A stretch of DNA of 64,000 bases from Halanaerobium polyolivorans (GTDB lineage Bacteria > Bacillota > Halanaerobiia > Halanaerobiales > Halanaerobiaceae). Location: contig NZ_JAJFAT010000014.1 in the NCBI RefSeq assembly GCF_020711195.1, positions 1-64,000 on the forward strand, written 5' to 3'. The position numbers and the translations under genes are program-made. Under the pieces are notes generated by a model. The model was given only the letters and a program-made list of their open reading frames with translations. It searched no databases and was not told where the DNA came from. Of this stretch, positions 1 to 8,686 are shown piece by piece (position 1 is the first letter of the stretch; the number at the start of each line of letters is the position of its first letter).

Positions 1-1
1 T

Positions 2-79
2 ATTACAGTTTGGTCCACTATGGGCATTTTATTTATTATTTTTTTAATTAGTTCAAGTTCATTATACAATCAAGCATAA
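2..79 (+). CDS. C-terminal end of an unidentified membrane protein (partial)
   Basis: An open frame enters from the left edge and stops at TAA 77-79. Its 25 visible residues are almost all hydrophobic (Trp, Met, Ile, Leu, Phe) and end in a short polar tail, as the last membrane segment of a transporter would. It lies just upstream of decayed sugar-acid genes, so a TRAP or MFS sugar-acid permease is possible, but the fragment is too short to assign a family. Confidence 0.3.
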   Translation: MTVWSTMGILFIIFLISSSSLYNQA

Positions 80-120
80 TATTATAATGTTAAGAATAGA
101 AAGAAAATATTATTTTTTTT

Positions 121-154
121 ATATTTGATATATCACATATCAAATATGAGATAT
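121..154. promoter_or_regulatory. Palindromic operator candidate upstream of the decayed dgoD
   Basis: Perfect inverted repeat: arms at 121-131 (ATATTTGATAT) and 137-147, spacer of 5 bases. The right arm overlaps a second dyad, ATATC-N8-GATAT, at 137-154. It sits 45 bases before the start of the relic galactonate dehydratase, where a GntR-type operator would be expected. In DNA this AT-rich some palindromes arise by chance. Confidence 0.3.
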
Positions 155-198
155 GTAATATCAATAATCAATATTAATTAAAAGGGGAGTTGTTCAAG

Positions 199-657
199 TT
201 GAAAATTACAAAACTGGAATTATTTAAAGTTCCATCTCGATGGTTTTTCTTGAAATCTCAACTGACTAGGGAATTACAGACTAAGGTGAGCCAGTTGTCG
301 AAGGCAAAGCAGATACCGCAATAACAGTAGTTAGAGAAATGGAGGACTACCTGGTTGAGAAAAAACCTCTAGAAATAGAAGTTATCTGGCACAAGTTTAC
401 AGATAGATGCTGTTTGTTCAAATATATTTATTCAGGAACAGAGACTTGGTATTCATTATAACAAAGGCAATGATTTACTAAATTATCTGATTAATAAAGA
501 AGCATTTAAATATCAGGCTGGCTATGCAGAAATATCAGATTCTCCGGGGAGTGGAATCAAGATTAACGAAGAACGGGTTCGGAAATTAGTTTCTGATTCA
601 CATAACTGGAAGAATCTGTTCTGGCGAAATCAGTATGGCACAGTCGCCGAATGGTAA
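199..657 (+). pseudogene. dgoD: Decayed galactonate dehydratase (enolase superfamily), internal deletion
   Basis: A TTG start at 199 after a GGGGAG ribosome site opens a frame reading KITKLELFKVPSRW, the typical N-terminus of D-galactonate dehydratase (mandelate racemase family). A frameshift follows. A second frame reads EPVVEGKADT and then MEDYLV...EIEVIWHK, family positions of about 25-65. The text then jumps to the C-terminus of the family (QEQRLGIHYNKGNDLL, then NWKNLFWRN...GTVAEW, stop at 655-657). The whole catalytic barrel, including the metal ligands and catalytic Lys/His, is gone: about 150 codons remain of about 380. It is a non-functional relic of sugar-acid catabolism and lies directly before a second decayed gene of the same kind of pathway. 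Confidence 0.8.
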
Positions 658-694
658 AATTAAAATATCTTATTATTTTTCTAAACCATAATTA

Positions 695-1739
695 GAGAGA
701 AAAAGATTAATAATATCAAATTAGAAATTGTCACCCAGGATAAGTACTTAAAGCAGGATGAAATTAAAGATTAATTAATCAACTTGCTGCAGAAATAAAA
801 ATTGCAGGAGTTGAAAAACTTCTCTTAATTCCAGCTGATTACAGCCGTAAGTCTTTAAAGGAGATTGTTTGGCAAAATTCCAGTAACTTCATTTCTAGCT
901 CATAACTGGAGAACTGAAACAATTAAAGTTGGCTAGATTTCAGCAGCAAAAATGAAATAATTTTCGATGGAGAATTAACTGAAGCACTTCCGCTGGAAAT
1001 TAATAAACATTTATTTATTGATAAATATGATCTTATAATATCTACCGGCCAAGTTATCCCACATGAGTTGGTAGTGATGGCAAATTACACTAAAAATATA
1101 GTGGTGGCTGTGGAGGCAATCAGATTATTAATAAGTCATACTTGTGGATATTCCTAGCATTAATGGAAAAAATAACTTGTAAGGATTATTCACCTGTTAG
1201 AAAGCTATATGATTAATGTCAGAGTAAATTTATAGATCAGCTGCTACTTCTTTACCTGATGACAGTTAACTCTCAGATTAGTGATGACAAAAAAGGTTTG
1301 ACAGAAATTAAAGGTATTTTTGCTGGCAGTAGTAGAGAAACTTTTGAAAAATCAGTTGAGTTAAGTCAGCTAAAAAATATAATAAGAGTTGAAAAACCGC
1401 TTAAAAATAGTGGTTTTCTTAAAAGAAGATAAATTTAAAAGCACCTGGATTGGCGGCAAGGCAATTTATCGGACTAGAATGGCAGTTGCTGATGGAAGAG
1501 AGGTGATTATTATTGCTCCCAGTATTCACAAATTTGGCGAGGAGCAGGAGATTGACATGCTGATTTGCAAATATGGTTATTGCGGTAAAGAAATAACCTT
1601 TGATTATTTATGTAAAAATAAAGACTTACAGGAAAATATTTCTGCAGCTGCCCATTTAATTCATGGTTCTTCTGAGGGTAGATTTAAAATTTCACTTGCT
1701 TCCCCCCCCACTAAGCGAGGAATAAATAGAAAATATTAA
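695..1739 (+). pseudogene. Decayed LarA/DUF2088-family racemase or sugar-acid epimerase
   Basis: Reading across all three frames recovers fragments of a LarA-family (nickel-dependent lactate racemase-like) protein in the right order: LLIPADYSRK-like text near 830-860; HNWRTETIKV near 903; an ISTGQVIPHE stretch near 1040-1070; a GGG...QIINKS trace near 1105-1135; and a long intact C-terminal part from about 1389 containing STWIGGKAIYRTRMAVADG and AAAHLIHGSSEGRF. Frameshifts and in-frame stops separate the pieces, and the frame runs out after a C8 tract at 1702-1709. The C-terminal part resembles the branch of the family that acts on sugar acids rather than lactate. It is a relic, sharing its history with the dgoD remnant upstream. 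Confidence 0.75.
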
Positions 1740-1842
1740 TTTTAATTATTTATATTATCAGCAAACAATTGACAAATATAAAATAGATGAATTAAAAGTA
1801 GGATATAACAATGTAATTTGAGAATAGATTTTTTATGTCAAT

Positions 1843-1910
1843 AATCCTGCAATAGGATTGTGGGTATATAAGAGAAATAAAAAGATTATTATATATCAGA
1901 TACTAGATAT
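1843..1910. promoter_or_regulatory. Candidate operator region before the alpha-glucosidase operon
   Basis: Two dyads lie in the 80 bases before the alpha-glucosidase gene: a perfect 6-base inverted repeat, AATCCT-N5-AGGATT, at 1843-1859, and ATATC-N8-GATAT at 1893-1910, which has the same arms and spacing as the site at 137-154. A TTGACA hexamer occurs at 1769-1774 but without a good -10 element. Regulatory function is inferred from position only. Confidence 0.25.
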
Positions 1911-1924
1911 TTGGAGGGTTTATT

Positions 1925-3589
1925 TTGAAAAAAAAATGGTGGAAAGAAGCAGTTGTTTATCAGATTTATCCAAGAAGTTTTAATGATAGTAATAATGATG
2001 GTATAGGTGATTTAAATGGAATTACAGAAAAATTAGATTATTTATTAGAATTAGGAGTAGATGTTCTTTGGTTAACTCCAATTAATAAGTCTCCAAATTA
2101 TGATAATGGATATGATATAAGTGATTACAAAAAAGTAATGGATGAATTTGGTACTTTAAGTGATTTTAAGAATTTAATTAGTGAAGCAGAAAAAAAAGGA
2201 CTAAAAGTAATTATAGATTTAGTTATGAATCATACGTCTTATAAGCATAAATGGTTTAAGGATTCTAAAAAGAAAAAAAATAATAAATCTGACTACTATA
2301 TTTGGAAAAAAGAAATACCAAATAATTGGAGATCTTTTTTTTCAGGTTCAGCCTGGGAATATGAAGAAGAAAGGGGAGAATATTACTTACATTTATATGC
2401 TAAAGAACAAGCTGATTTAAATTGGGAAAATAATGAAGTAAAAGATGAATTTAAAAAAATAATGAAGTGGTGGTTGGATTTAGGAGTTTCAGGATTTAGA
2501 CTGGATGCAATTCATCACTTGGCCAAAGAACAAGATTTTTCAGATATTGAAGTTGAAAATATTGATGATGAAAGCCAATTATTTTCTGCACCTCAATACA
2601 CTCATAGAGAAAAAGTACATAAGATATTAAATGAATTTAATAATGAAATTTTCAATCCGAATAATTTACTTACTGTTGGTGAAATTGGATATGCTGATTT
2701 AGAAACAAGTTATAAATATACAGCTACAGATCGAAAAGAAGTTAGTATGGTAGTGCAATTTGATCATTTGAACTTATCAGATTTTAAAAAAGACAATTTA
2801 AAAAAAATGAAAAAAATCCAAAAAGACTGGTATAATAAATTATTTGAAGAAGCATGGATTGTACAATATTTAGAAAGTCATGACCAGCCGAGATCTTTAT
2901 CAAAATATGGAGATTTAAAATACAGAGATAATTCAGCTAAATTATTAGCCACTCTATTGTTAACATCACCAGGAACTCCATTTATTTATCAGGGAGAAGA
3001 AATTGGGATGACTAATGTAAATTTTAATAAAATTGATGAATATGATGATATCAAAATGAAAAACAAATATAATGAATTAATTGAAAGAGGATTAAGCGAA
3101 GACAAATTTTTTGATGAGCTTAAAAAGAAAAGTCGAGATAATGCAAGGACTCCTATGCAATGGAATAATAAAGAAAATGCTGGGTTTAGTGATTCTACTC
3201 CATGGTTAAAAGTTAATTCTAATTATAAAAAAATTAATGTTGAAAATAACTTAAAAAACAATAAGTCTATTTTAAAAAGATATCAGAATTTAATTGAGTT
3301 AAGGAAAAAACATAAAGATTGTTTAGTTTACGGTAAATATGAGGATTTATTAGAAGAAAACAAAGATATTCATATTTATAAAAGGAAGTGTGAAGATAAA
3401 ACGATCTTAATAATTTTAAATTTTACTAGAAAAAATATAAATTTAGAAAAAATAACAGGGGATTTGATTTTATTGGATAATTATGAATTTCTTTTATCTG
3501 ATAATAAAGATAAAAGAACATTATTTGCTTTTGAATCAATGATATTAATAAATAAATTAAAACGAGGTGAAAAAAATGAAAATAAATGA
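1925..3589 (+). CDS. Alpha-glucosidase, GH13 (oligosaccharide alpha-glucosidase type)
   Basis: This 554-residue cytoplasmic enzyme hydrolyses terminal alpha-glucosidic bonds of imported oligosaccharides. The family motifs are in order: LTPINKSPNYDNGYD (51-65), DLVMNHT (98-104), GFRLDAI with nucleophile Asp194, VGEIG with acid/base Glu253, ESHDQPR with Asp320, then PFIYQGEEIGM and ARTPMQW. The residue after the nucleophile is Ala; in characterised GH13 alpha-glucosidases Ala or Thr here goes with alpha-1,4 preference and Val with alpha-1,6, so an exo-alpha-1,4 (maltose-type) activity is inferred. There is no signal peptide. The TTG start lies 9 bases after GGAGGG. It is the first gene of an operon with two permeases and a binding protein. 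Trehalose-6-phosphate hydrolase is less likely because an ABC importer, not a PTS, is present. Confidence 0.88.
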   Translation: MKKKWWKEAVVYQIYPRSFNDSNNDGIGDLNGITEKLDYLLELGVDVLWLTPINKSPNYDNGYDISDYKKVMDEFGTLSDFKNLISEAEKKGLKVIIDLVMNHTSYKHKWFKDSKKKKNNKSDYYIWKKEIPNNWRSFFSGSAWEYEEERGEYYLHLYAKEQADLNWENNEVKDEFKKIMKWWLDLGVSGFRLDAIHHLAKEQDFSDIEVENIDDESQLFSAPQYTHREKVHKILNEFNNEIFNPNNLLTVGEIGYADLETSYKYTATDRKEVSMVVQFDHLNLSDFKKDNLKKMKKIQKDWYNKLFEEAWIVQYLESHDQPRSLSKYGDLKYRDNSAKLLATLLLTSPGTPFIYQGEEIGMTNVNFNKIDEYDDIKMKNKYNELIERGLSEDKFFDELKKKSRDNARTPMQWNNKENAGFSDSTPWLKVNSNYKKINVENNLKNNKSILKRYQNLIELRKKHKDCLVYGKYEDLLEENKDIHIYKRKCEDKTILIILNFTRKNINLEKITGDLILLDNYEFLLSDNKDKRTLFAFESMILINKLKRGEKNENK

Positions 3590-4469
3590 TCTTAGTGAAA
3601 GACAATTAGGATATATTTTAATTGCTCCAGCCCTTATATTTATATTCGGGATTGCGATTTTCCCTGTTTTTAGAACTATATGGATAAGTTTACATAATAT
3701 AGATTTAAGAATAATTCATTTAGGAACTCCGTTTGTTGGATTAGATAATTATATTGCTATTTTTCAAGAAGCAAGATTTTGGAATGCACTAAAAAACACT
3801 TTGTTTTTTAGTTTTACATCTGTATCTTTGGAAATGTTTTTGGGTTTTGGGGCTGCTTTATTAGTGAATAGAAAATTTAAAGGGAGATCTATAGTACGGG
3901 CTTCTGTGCTCATACCATGGGCTATTCCAACAGTAATATCAGGTTTAATTTGGAGATTATTATATAATGACCAAATTGGAGTAATTAATGATATTTTTTT
4001 AAGACTTGGCTTTATAAGTGAATCAGTTTCCTGGATTGGAAATAGTTCAACTGCAATGTGGTCAGTAATAGTTGCTGATGTTTGGAAAACTACTCCATTC
4101 GTTACTTTATTAATCTTAGCAGGTCTTCAGACAATACCAAAAGAACTTTATGAATCCGCTAAAATCGATGGAGCAAATAAGTGGCAAGAATTTATAAATA
4201 TTACTTTACCTTTATTAAAATCATCTATTTTAGTGGCATTATTATTTAGAATATTAGCAGCCTTTAAAGTTTTTGGCTTAATAGATGTTTTAACTTCGGG
4301 TGGGCCTTCAAATAGTACTGAAAGTCTTTCTTTATATGCTCATAGATTATTATTTAGGAATTTAAATTTTGGAGAAGGATCAGTAGTGTCGGTGATGACT
4401 TTTTTGGGAGTTTTATTAATAAGTTTTATTTTTGTCAAAATTTTTAATGTTGATTTAAGTCGCAAATAA
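3576..4469 (+). CDS. Sugar ABC transporter permease, MalF/UgpA type
   Basis: Inner-membrane permease of a CUT1-type carbohydrate importer, 297 residues, with about six membrane helices (first at about residues 12-34). The EAA loop that contacts the ATPase is present as ESAKIDGANKWQEFINITLPLL (about 196-217). The ATG at 3576 is preferred because AGGTG at 3565-3569 is its ribosome site; an upstream GTG at 3567 would sit inside that site. The gene overlaps the end of the alpha-glucosidase gene by 14 bases, indicating translational coupling. It works with the next permease and the binding protein; no ATPase gene is in the operon, so a shared MsmK/MalK-type ATPase elsewhere is implied. Confidence 0.88.
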   Translation: MKINDLSERQLGYILIAPALIFIFGIAIFPVFRTIWISLHNIDLRIIHLGTPFVGLDNYIAIFQEARFWNALKNTLFFSFTSVSLEMFLGFGAALLVNRKFKGRSIVRASVLIPWAIPTVISGLIWRLLYNDQIGVINDIFLRLGFISESVSWIGNSSTAMWSVIVADVWKTTPFVTLLILAGLQTIPKELYESAKIDGANKWQEFINITLPLLKSSILVALLFRILAAFKVFGLIDVLTSGGPSNSTESLSLYAHRLLFRNLNFGEGSVVSVMTFLGVLLISFIFVKIFNVDLSRK

Positions 4470-4481
4470 AGGAGGAGAATA

Positions 4482-5318
4482 TTGAGGTTATTAAATAAAT
4501 ATATAAAAAAAATATTATTTGGATTATTTCTAGTAGTTTTTACAGGGATAATTACATTTCCTTTCTTATGGAAATTTTTAATGTCAATTAAACCAGATAG
4601 TGAACTATATTCTATACCAATTAAATGGATACCGAGTTCAATAAGTTTTCAAAGATATGTAAATATATTAACTACCACTTCTTTACCTACTTACATAAAG
4701 AATAGTCTTATAGTAGCAACAACTACAACTTTAATTTGCATAATTATTGGTTCAATGGCAGCATATTCTTTGGCTCGCTTAGATATTAGAGGAAAGAAAA
4801 TAATTTTATCTTTAGTTTTAGCTATTTCAATGTTTCCAGCTATTTCAATTGTTTCACCATTGTTTTTGATTTTGAGAGATTTTGGATTATTAAATTCTTA
4901 TTTAGGATTAATAATACCATATACTACTTTTGCTTTACCATTAACAATTTTTATTTTAACAAGTTTCTTTAGAACAATTCCCTTTGAATTAGAGGAAGCA
5001 GCTAGAGTTGATGGTGCAACATATTTTCAGGCATTTATTAAAATAATCTTACCATTAGTTACACCAGGAATGTTTACAACTGCTATTTTAGTTTTTATTA
5101 GATCTTGGAATGAATATTTATTTGCTTTAACTTTTAATATGAGTGATTCTATGAGAACTGTACCAGTTGGCTTAACAATGTTTCAGGGTGAGTTTGCAGT
5201 TCCATGGGGAGATATCTCAGCTGCAACAATAATAGTAACAATACCATTAATAATTGGTGTTTTAATATTCCAGAGAAGAATTATTTCTGGATTAACTGCA
5301 GGGTCTGTTAAAGGTTAA
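4482..5318 (+). CDS. Sugar ABC transporter permease, MalG type
   Basis: Second permease half of the same importer, 278 residues, with six predicted helices starting at about residue 12. The EAA loop reads EEAARVDGATYFQAFIKIILPLV (about 170-192), and the family C-terminus GLTAGSVKG is intact. The TTG start follows GGAGGAG by 5 bases and lies 12 bases after the previous stop. Downstream, a weak hairpin with arms TAGTAAA/TTTACTA at 5338-5360 separates it from the binding-protein gene and may protect or separate that part of the message. Confidence 0.88.
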   Translation: MRLLNKYIKKILFGLFLVVFTGIITFPFLWKFLMSIKPDSELYSIPIKWIPSSISFQRYVNILTTTSLPTYIKNSLIVATTTTLICIIIGSMAAYSLARLDIRGKKIILSLVLAISMFPAISIVSPLFLILRDFGLLNSYLGLIIPYTTFALPLTIFILTSFFRTIPFELEEAARVDGATYFQAFIKIILPLVTPGMFTTAILVFIRSWNEYLFALTFNMSDSMRTVPVGLTMFQGEFAVPWGDISAATIIVTIPLIIGVLIFQRRIISGLTAGSVKG

Positions 5319-5411
5319 TAATTAAAAAGGGAGGTGCTAGTAAATTCTTGTTTTTTACTAAAGGACTATTTTTAATAACAACAAATAATATAAAAAATTA
5401 GGAGGATAAAA

Positions 5412-6656
5412 ATGAAAAAACTATTAATATTAACTATTCTATTAACTTTTGTTTTAAGTTTTTCATCAGTTATAATGGCTGAAGATGATGTGGTGGAATT
5501 AGTGTTGTATGGTCGTGTAGATGATACTAGTACAATTACAAATATGATTGAAAGATTCAATGAAGAACACCCTAATATAAATGTTGTTCAGGAATCCACA
5601 CCTTCTGGTGATGCAAGAGATTCTTATGTTACTCGTTTTGCAGGTAGAGATGATAGTTTTGATATTGCTCAAATTGATATTGTTTGGACACCAGAGTTTG
5701 CTTCTGCTGGTTGGATAGCACCTTTAAATGAATATTTTACTGATAGTGAATTAGATGCTTTTTTACCTGGACCGATAACTGGTACTAGTTATGATGGGCA
5801 ACAATATGCCATACCTAGATTCACTGACGCTGGTATTTTATATTATAGAAAAGATTTATTAGAAGAAGAAGGGTTAGAACCACCTACAACATTTGATGAA
5901 TTATATACACAAGCAGGATTATTACAAAGTAATTATGATGTATCACAGGGAATGACTCTTCAGGCTCAACAATATGAAGGTTTAATTTGTAATATTTTAG
6001 AATATATGTGGGGTAATGGTGGTAATGTTTTAGATGAGGATAATAATGTTGTTTTACATAGTGAAGAAAATATTGAAGCATTAGACTTTTTTGCAAAATT
6101 AGTTAAAAGTAATGTAACTCCCTCAGGTGTTAGTAGTTATGTTGAAGAAGATGCACGTGTTCCTTTTAATCAAGCAGATTCAGCTTTTCAGAGAAATTGG
6201 TTTTATGTCTGGGGACATGTTCAAGCTGAAGATTCTCCTGTAAAAGGAAAAGTAGGAATGGCTCCAATGCCAGTAGGACCCAATGGGGAAGAAAGTGCTG
6301 CTACATTAGGTGGTTGGAATATGGCTATAAATAATTTCTCTAACCATAAAGAAGAGGCTGCAACTTTCATTAAATATATTACAAATGAAGAAGCACAAAT
6401 TGAAAATGCTTTAAATACAGGTAGATTACCAACTCTTAAATCTGTATATAATAGTGAAAAAGTATTAGAAGAATATCCACATTTTGAAGAATTATATGAT
6501 GTATTCATTAATGCTAAGCCTCGCCCAGTATCACCAATGTATTCACAAATTTCTGAAGTAATGCAGCGTGAAATTCATAGTGTAATTACTGGATCTAAAA
6601 ATAGTAATGAGGCTTTAAGAGATGCTCATAATGAAATAGAAAATATGATAAACTAA
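5412..6656 (+). CDS. Sugar ABC transporter substrate-binding protein (family 1)
   Basis: A 414-residue periplasmic receptor of the MalE/UgpB class. The N-terminus is a Sec signal with a hydrophobic core (residues 4-20) and probable cleavage after VIMA. There is no lipobox cysteine, consistent with a free periplasmic protein in a diderm cell. Family features include NMIERFNEEHPNINV (about 41-55), GILYYRKDLLEEEGLEPPTT (about 140-160) and the C-terminal AATFIKYITNEEAQIE stretch. It is the last gene of the operon, although such receptors usually come first. The adjacent alpha-glucosidase suggests an alpha-linked glucose oligosaccharide such as maltose, trehalose or sucrose; the ligand cannot be read from sequence. 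Confidence 0.88.
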   Translation: MKKLLILTILLTFVLSFSSVIMAEDDVVELVLYGRVDDTSTITNMIERFNEEHPNINVVQESTPSGDARDSYVTRFAGRDDSFDIAQIDIVWTPEFASAGWIAPLNEYFTDSELDAFLPGPITGTSYDGQQYAIPRFTDAGILYYRKDLLEEEGLEPPTTFDELYTQAGLLQSNYDVSQGMTLQAQQYEGLICNILEYMWGNGGNVLDEDNNVVLHSEENIEALDFFAKLVKSNVTPSGVSSYVEEDARVPFNQADSAFQRNWFYVWGHVQAEDSPVKGKVGMAPMPVGPNGEESAATLGGWNMAINNFSNHKEEAATFIKYITNEEAQIENALNTGRLPTLKSVYNSEKVLEEYPHFEELYDVFINAKPRPVSPMYSQISEVMQREIHSVITGSKNSNEALRDAHNEIENMIN

Positions 6657-6660
6657 TATG

Positions 6661-6706
6661 TTTTTTTGCAACAAATCCCATAAATTTGGGATTTGTTGCT
6701 TTACTT
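6661..6706 (+). terminator. Rho-independent terminator of the alpha-glucosidase operon
   Basis: A perfect 13-base-pair stem (6668-6680 with 6687-6699) with a 6-base loop, flanked by a T7 run before and TTTACTT after. It starts 11 bases after the binding-protein stop codon. Confidence 0.75.
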
Positions 6707-6722
6707 AAATATTTAATAAAAT

Positions 6723-6752
6723 GTTACTTGTTAAGTATTTAAGTGAAGTAAC
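6723..6752. promoter_or_regulatory. Inverted-repeat operator candidate before the IlvD/Edd dehydratase gene
   Basis: Arms GTTACTT at 6723-6729 and AAGTAAC at 6746-6752 frame an internal TTAA/TTAA dyad. It is 41 bases before the dehydratase start, in the expected promoter region. A local regulator such as the GntR/FCD protein at 11778 could bind it; this is inference. Confidence 0.35.
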
Positions 6753-6792
6753 ATAATAATATTATTTTTATTATAAACTAGGAGTGAGAATT

Positions 6793-8517
6793 TTGCTTAG
6801 AAGCCAAAAAATTAGACAAAGCGGGCCAGAAATAGATGCCCTGAGGATGGGAATGGACTGGGAAGCTGAAGATCTTGCTAAAATGCAGATAGTAATTGCT
6901 AATACCTATGGCAGTGGTCATCCCGGAAGTTTTCATCTTGATAAATATGTTGAAATCTTAAAAGAAGAACTAAAAGAATTAGATGTTATGGGAAGCAGGA
7001 TGACAACATCTGATATTTGTGATGGTATTGCCCAGGGCCATGATGGTATGAACTATTCCCTGGTTTCAAGAGAGATGATTGCCAATATGGTAGAAATTCA
7101 GGCAATGGCTGCTCCCTATGATGGGATTGCATTTTTTTCCAGCTGTGATAAATCTGTTCCTGCTCATTTGATGGCATTACTGCGCCTAAACTTACCTTCC
7201 ATCCATATTCCTGGAGGTTCAATGGCACCTGGACCAGATAATTTAACTCTGGAGATGATTGGTAGTTATAGTGCTCAACTTGAAAGAGGAGAAATAACAG
7301 AAGAAGAATTTAAAAAATATCAATACTCAGCCTGTCCCAGCTGTGGAGCCTGTCAGTTTATGGGTACTGCTTCGACAATGCAGATTATGGGTGAAGCTTT
7401 AGGTCTTTCGCTTCCTGGTGCAGCTTTAATTCCTTCAACCAGTATAGCATTAGAGGAAATGACACAAGAGGCAGGTAATTATTTAGTAGAACTGGTTAAT
7501 AATAATCTCAAACCAGCTGATATTGTTACAAAAAAATCATTTGAAAATGCGATTATGATTCATGCAGCAATAGGTGGGTCAACAAATGCTCTTTTACATA
7601 TTCCTGCAATTGCTCATGAATTTGATATAGAAATAGAACTTGAACTTTTTGATAAAATTCATCGCCAGATTCCATTTTTAGCAAATATCAAATCCGGGGG
7701 AGAATATCCCAGCCGCTATTTCTGGTATGCGGGTGGTGTACCACAGATAATGAAAGAATTAAAAGATTATCTCCACCTTGATCAATTGACTGTGACCGGT
7801 AAAACACTGGCTGAAAATTTAGCAGAGCTTGATAAATTCAGTTATTTAAATTATATGACAAGTGATGCCCCTGAGCAGCTGCCTGCTAAAAAGAAAATTA
7901 TCTATCCAGCAGGAGATCCAATCAATGAACAGGGTTCTTTAGCTGTTCTTAAAGGCAATCTAGCTCCAATGGGAGCAGTTGTTAAACATTCGGCAGTTGA
8001 TCCAGCTGTGCATCAGTTTATAGGTCAGGCAAAGGTTTATGATCAGGAGGAAACAGCGCTTGAAGCTGTATTAAATGGAGAGATAAAGTCTGGTGATGTG
8101 GTAGTGATCCGTTATGAAGGCCCTAAAGGTTCAGGTATGCCTGAAATGTTTTATACCAGTGAGGCTATTGCAAGTGATCCTGTTTTAAACACATCTACAG
8201 CTTTGATAACAGATGGCCGCTATTCGGGGGCCACAAGAGGGCCAGCTATAGGTCATCTTTCACCAGAGGCGGTAGATGGTGGACCTATTGCTTTAATTGA
8301 AGATGGAGATTTAATAGAGATTGATATTAAAGCTAGAAGTTTAAATATTATTGGTATTAAAGGCGAAAAAACTTCGGCTGAAGAAATTGAGCAGATTTTA
8401 GCGGCTAGAAAAAAATTATGGAGCAAACCTGAGCCCAAATTCAACAAAGGTGCTCTGGGGCTTTTTATCAGAAATGCTGTACCAGCAGCAAAAGGAGCTT
8501 ATATAGCCTTAGATTAA
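6793..8517 (+). CDS. IlvD/Edd-family dehydratase, probably acting on a sugar acid
   Basis: A 574-residue Fe-S lyase that would dehydrate a 2,3-dihydroxy acid to a 2-keto-3-deoxy acid. The three cluster cysteines of the family are seen in CDGIAQGHDGM, SSCDKSVPAH and CPSCGACQFMGTAST, and the C-terminal DGRYSGATRGPAIGHLSPEA motif, with its catalytic Ser, is complete. A TTG start at 6793 is chosen because GGAGTGAG at 6781-6788 is its ribosome site. No other branched-chain amino acid genes are near. It sits among sugar-acid relics and oxidoreductases and is flanked by terminators, so an aldonate or pentonate dehydratase role is more likely than isoleucine/valine biosynthesis. Substrate unknown. 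Confidence 0.85.
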   Translation: MLRSQKIRQSGPEIDALRMGMDWEAEDLAKMQIVIANTYGSGHPGSFHLDKYVEILKEELKELDVMGSRMTTSDICDGIAQGHDGMNYSLVSREMIANMVEIQAMAAPYDGIAFFSSCDKSVPAHLMALLRLNLPSIHIPGGSMAPGPDNLTLEMIGSYSAQLERGEITEEEFKKYQYSACPSCGACQFMGTASTMQIMGEALGLSLPGAALIPSTSIALEEMTQEAGNYLVELVNNNLKPADIVTKKSFENAIMIHAAIGGSTNALLHIPAIAHEFDIEIELELFDKIHRQIPFLANIKSGGEYPSRYFWYAGGVPQIMKELKDYLHLDQLTVTGKTLAENLAELDKFSYLNYMTSDAPEQLPAKKKIIYPAGDPINEQGSLAVLKGNLAPMGAVVKHSAVDPAVHQFIGQAKVYDQEETALEAVLNGEIKSGDVVVIRYEGPKGSGMPEMFYTSEAIASDPVLNTSTALITDGRYSGATRGPAIGHLSPEAVDGGPIALIEDGDLIEIDIKARSLNIIGIKGEKTSAEEIEQILAARKKLWSKPEPKFNKGALGLFIRNAVPAAKGAYIALD

Positions 8518-8550
8518 AAGTTAATATTTTTCAATCTAATTCACTCCTCT

Positions 8551-8586
8551 AGATCGCTCATTTTATATTTGAGCGGTCTTTTTTTG
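8551..8586 (+). terminator. Rho-independent terminator after the dehydratase gene
   Basis: A 10-base-pair stem, AGATCGCTCA (8551-8560) with TGAGCGGTCT (8570-8579), with one G-T pair and a 9-base loop, followed by a T7 run. Confidence 0.85.
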
Positions 8587-8686
8587 CTAAAAAAATTAAG
8601 ATTTGTTTAAATATTTAAATAATTGCGACTTTTTTCTTTAAATTTTATTTAAATATGATATAATTATTTTAGGTAAAATTAAGTAA

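Noticed and set aside
5348-5401. Short leader frame before the binding-protein gene (TTG 5348, 17 codons)
   Set aside because: A GGAGG precedes it, but the peptide has no recognisable feature and the position could be explained by chance and the hairpin.
5372-5560. Minus-strand open frame overlapping the binding-protein start
   Set aside because: It is antisense to the signal peptide region of a clear gene and lacks a start site.
6793-8517. Assignment as ilvD of branched-chain amino acid biosynthesis
   Set aside because: No ilv or leu genes are near and the surroundings are sugar-acid genes; the family alone does not decide, so only the family name was used.
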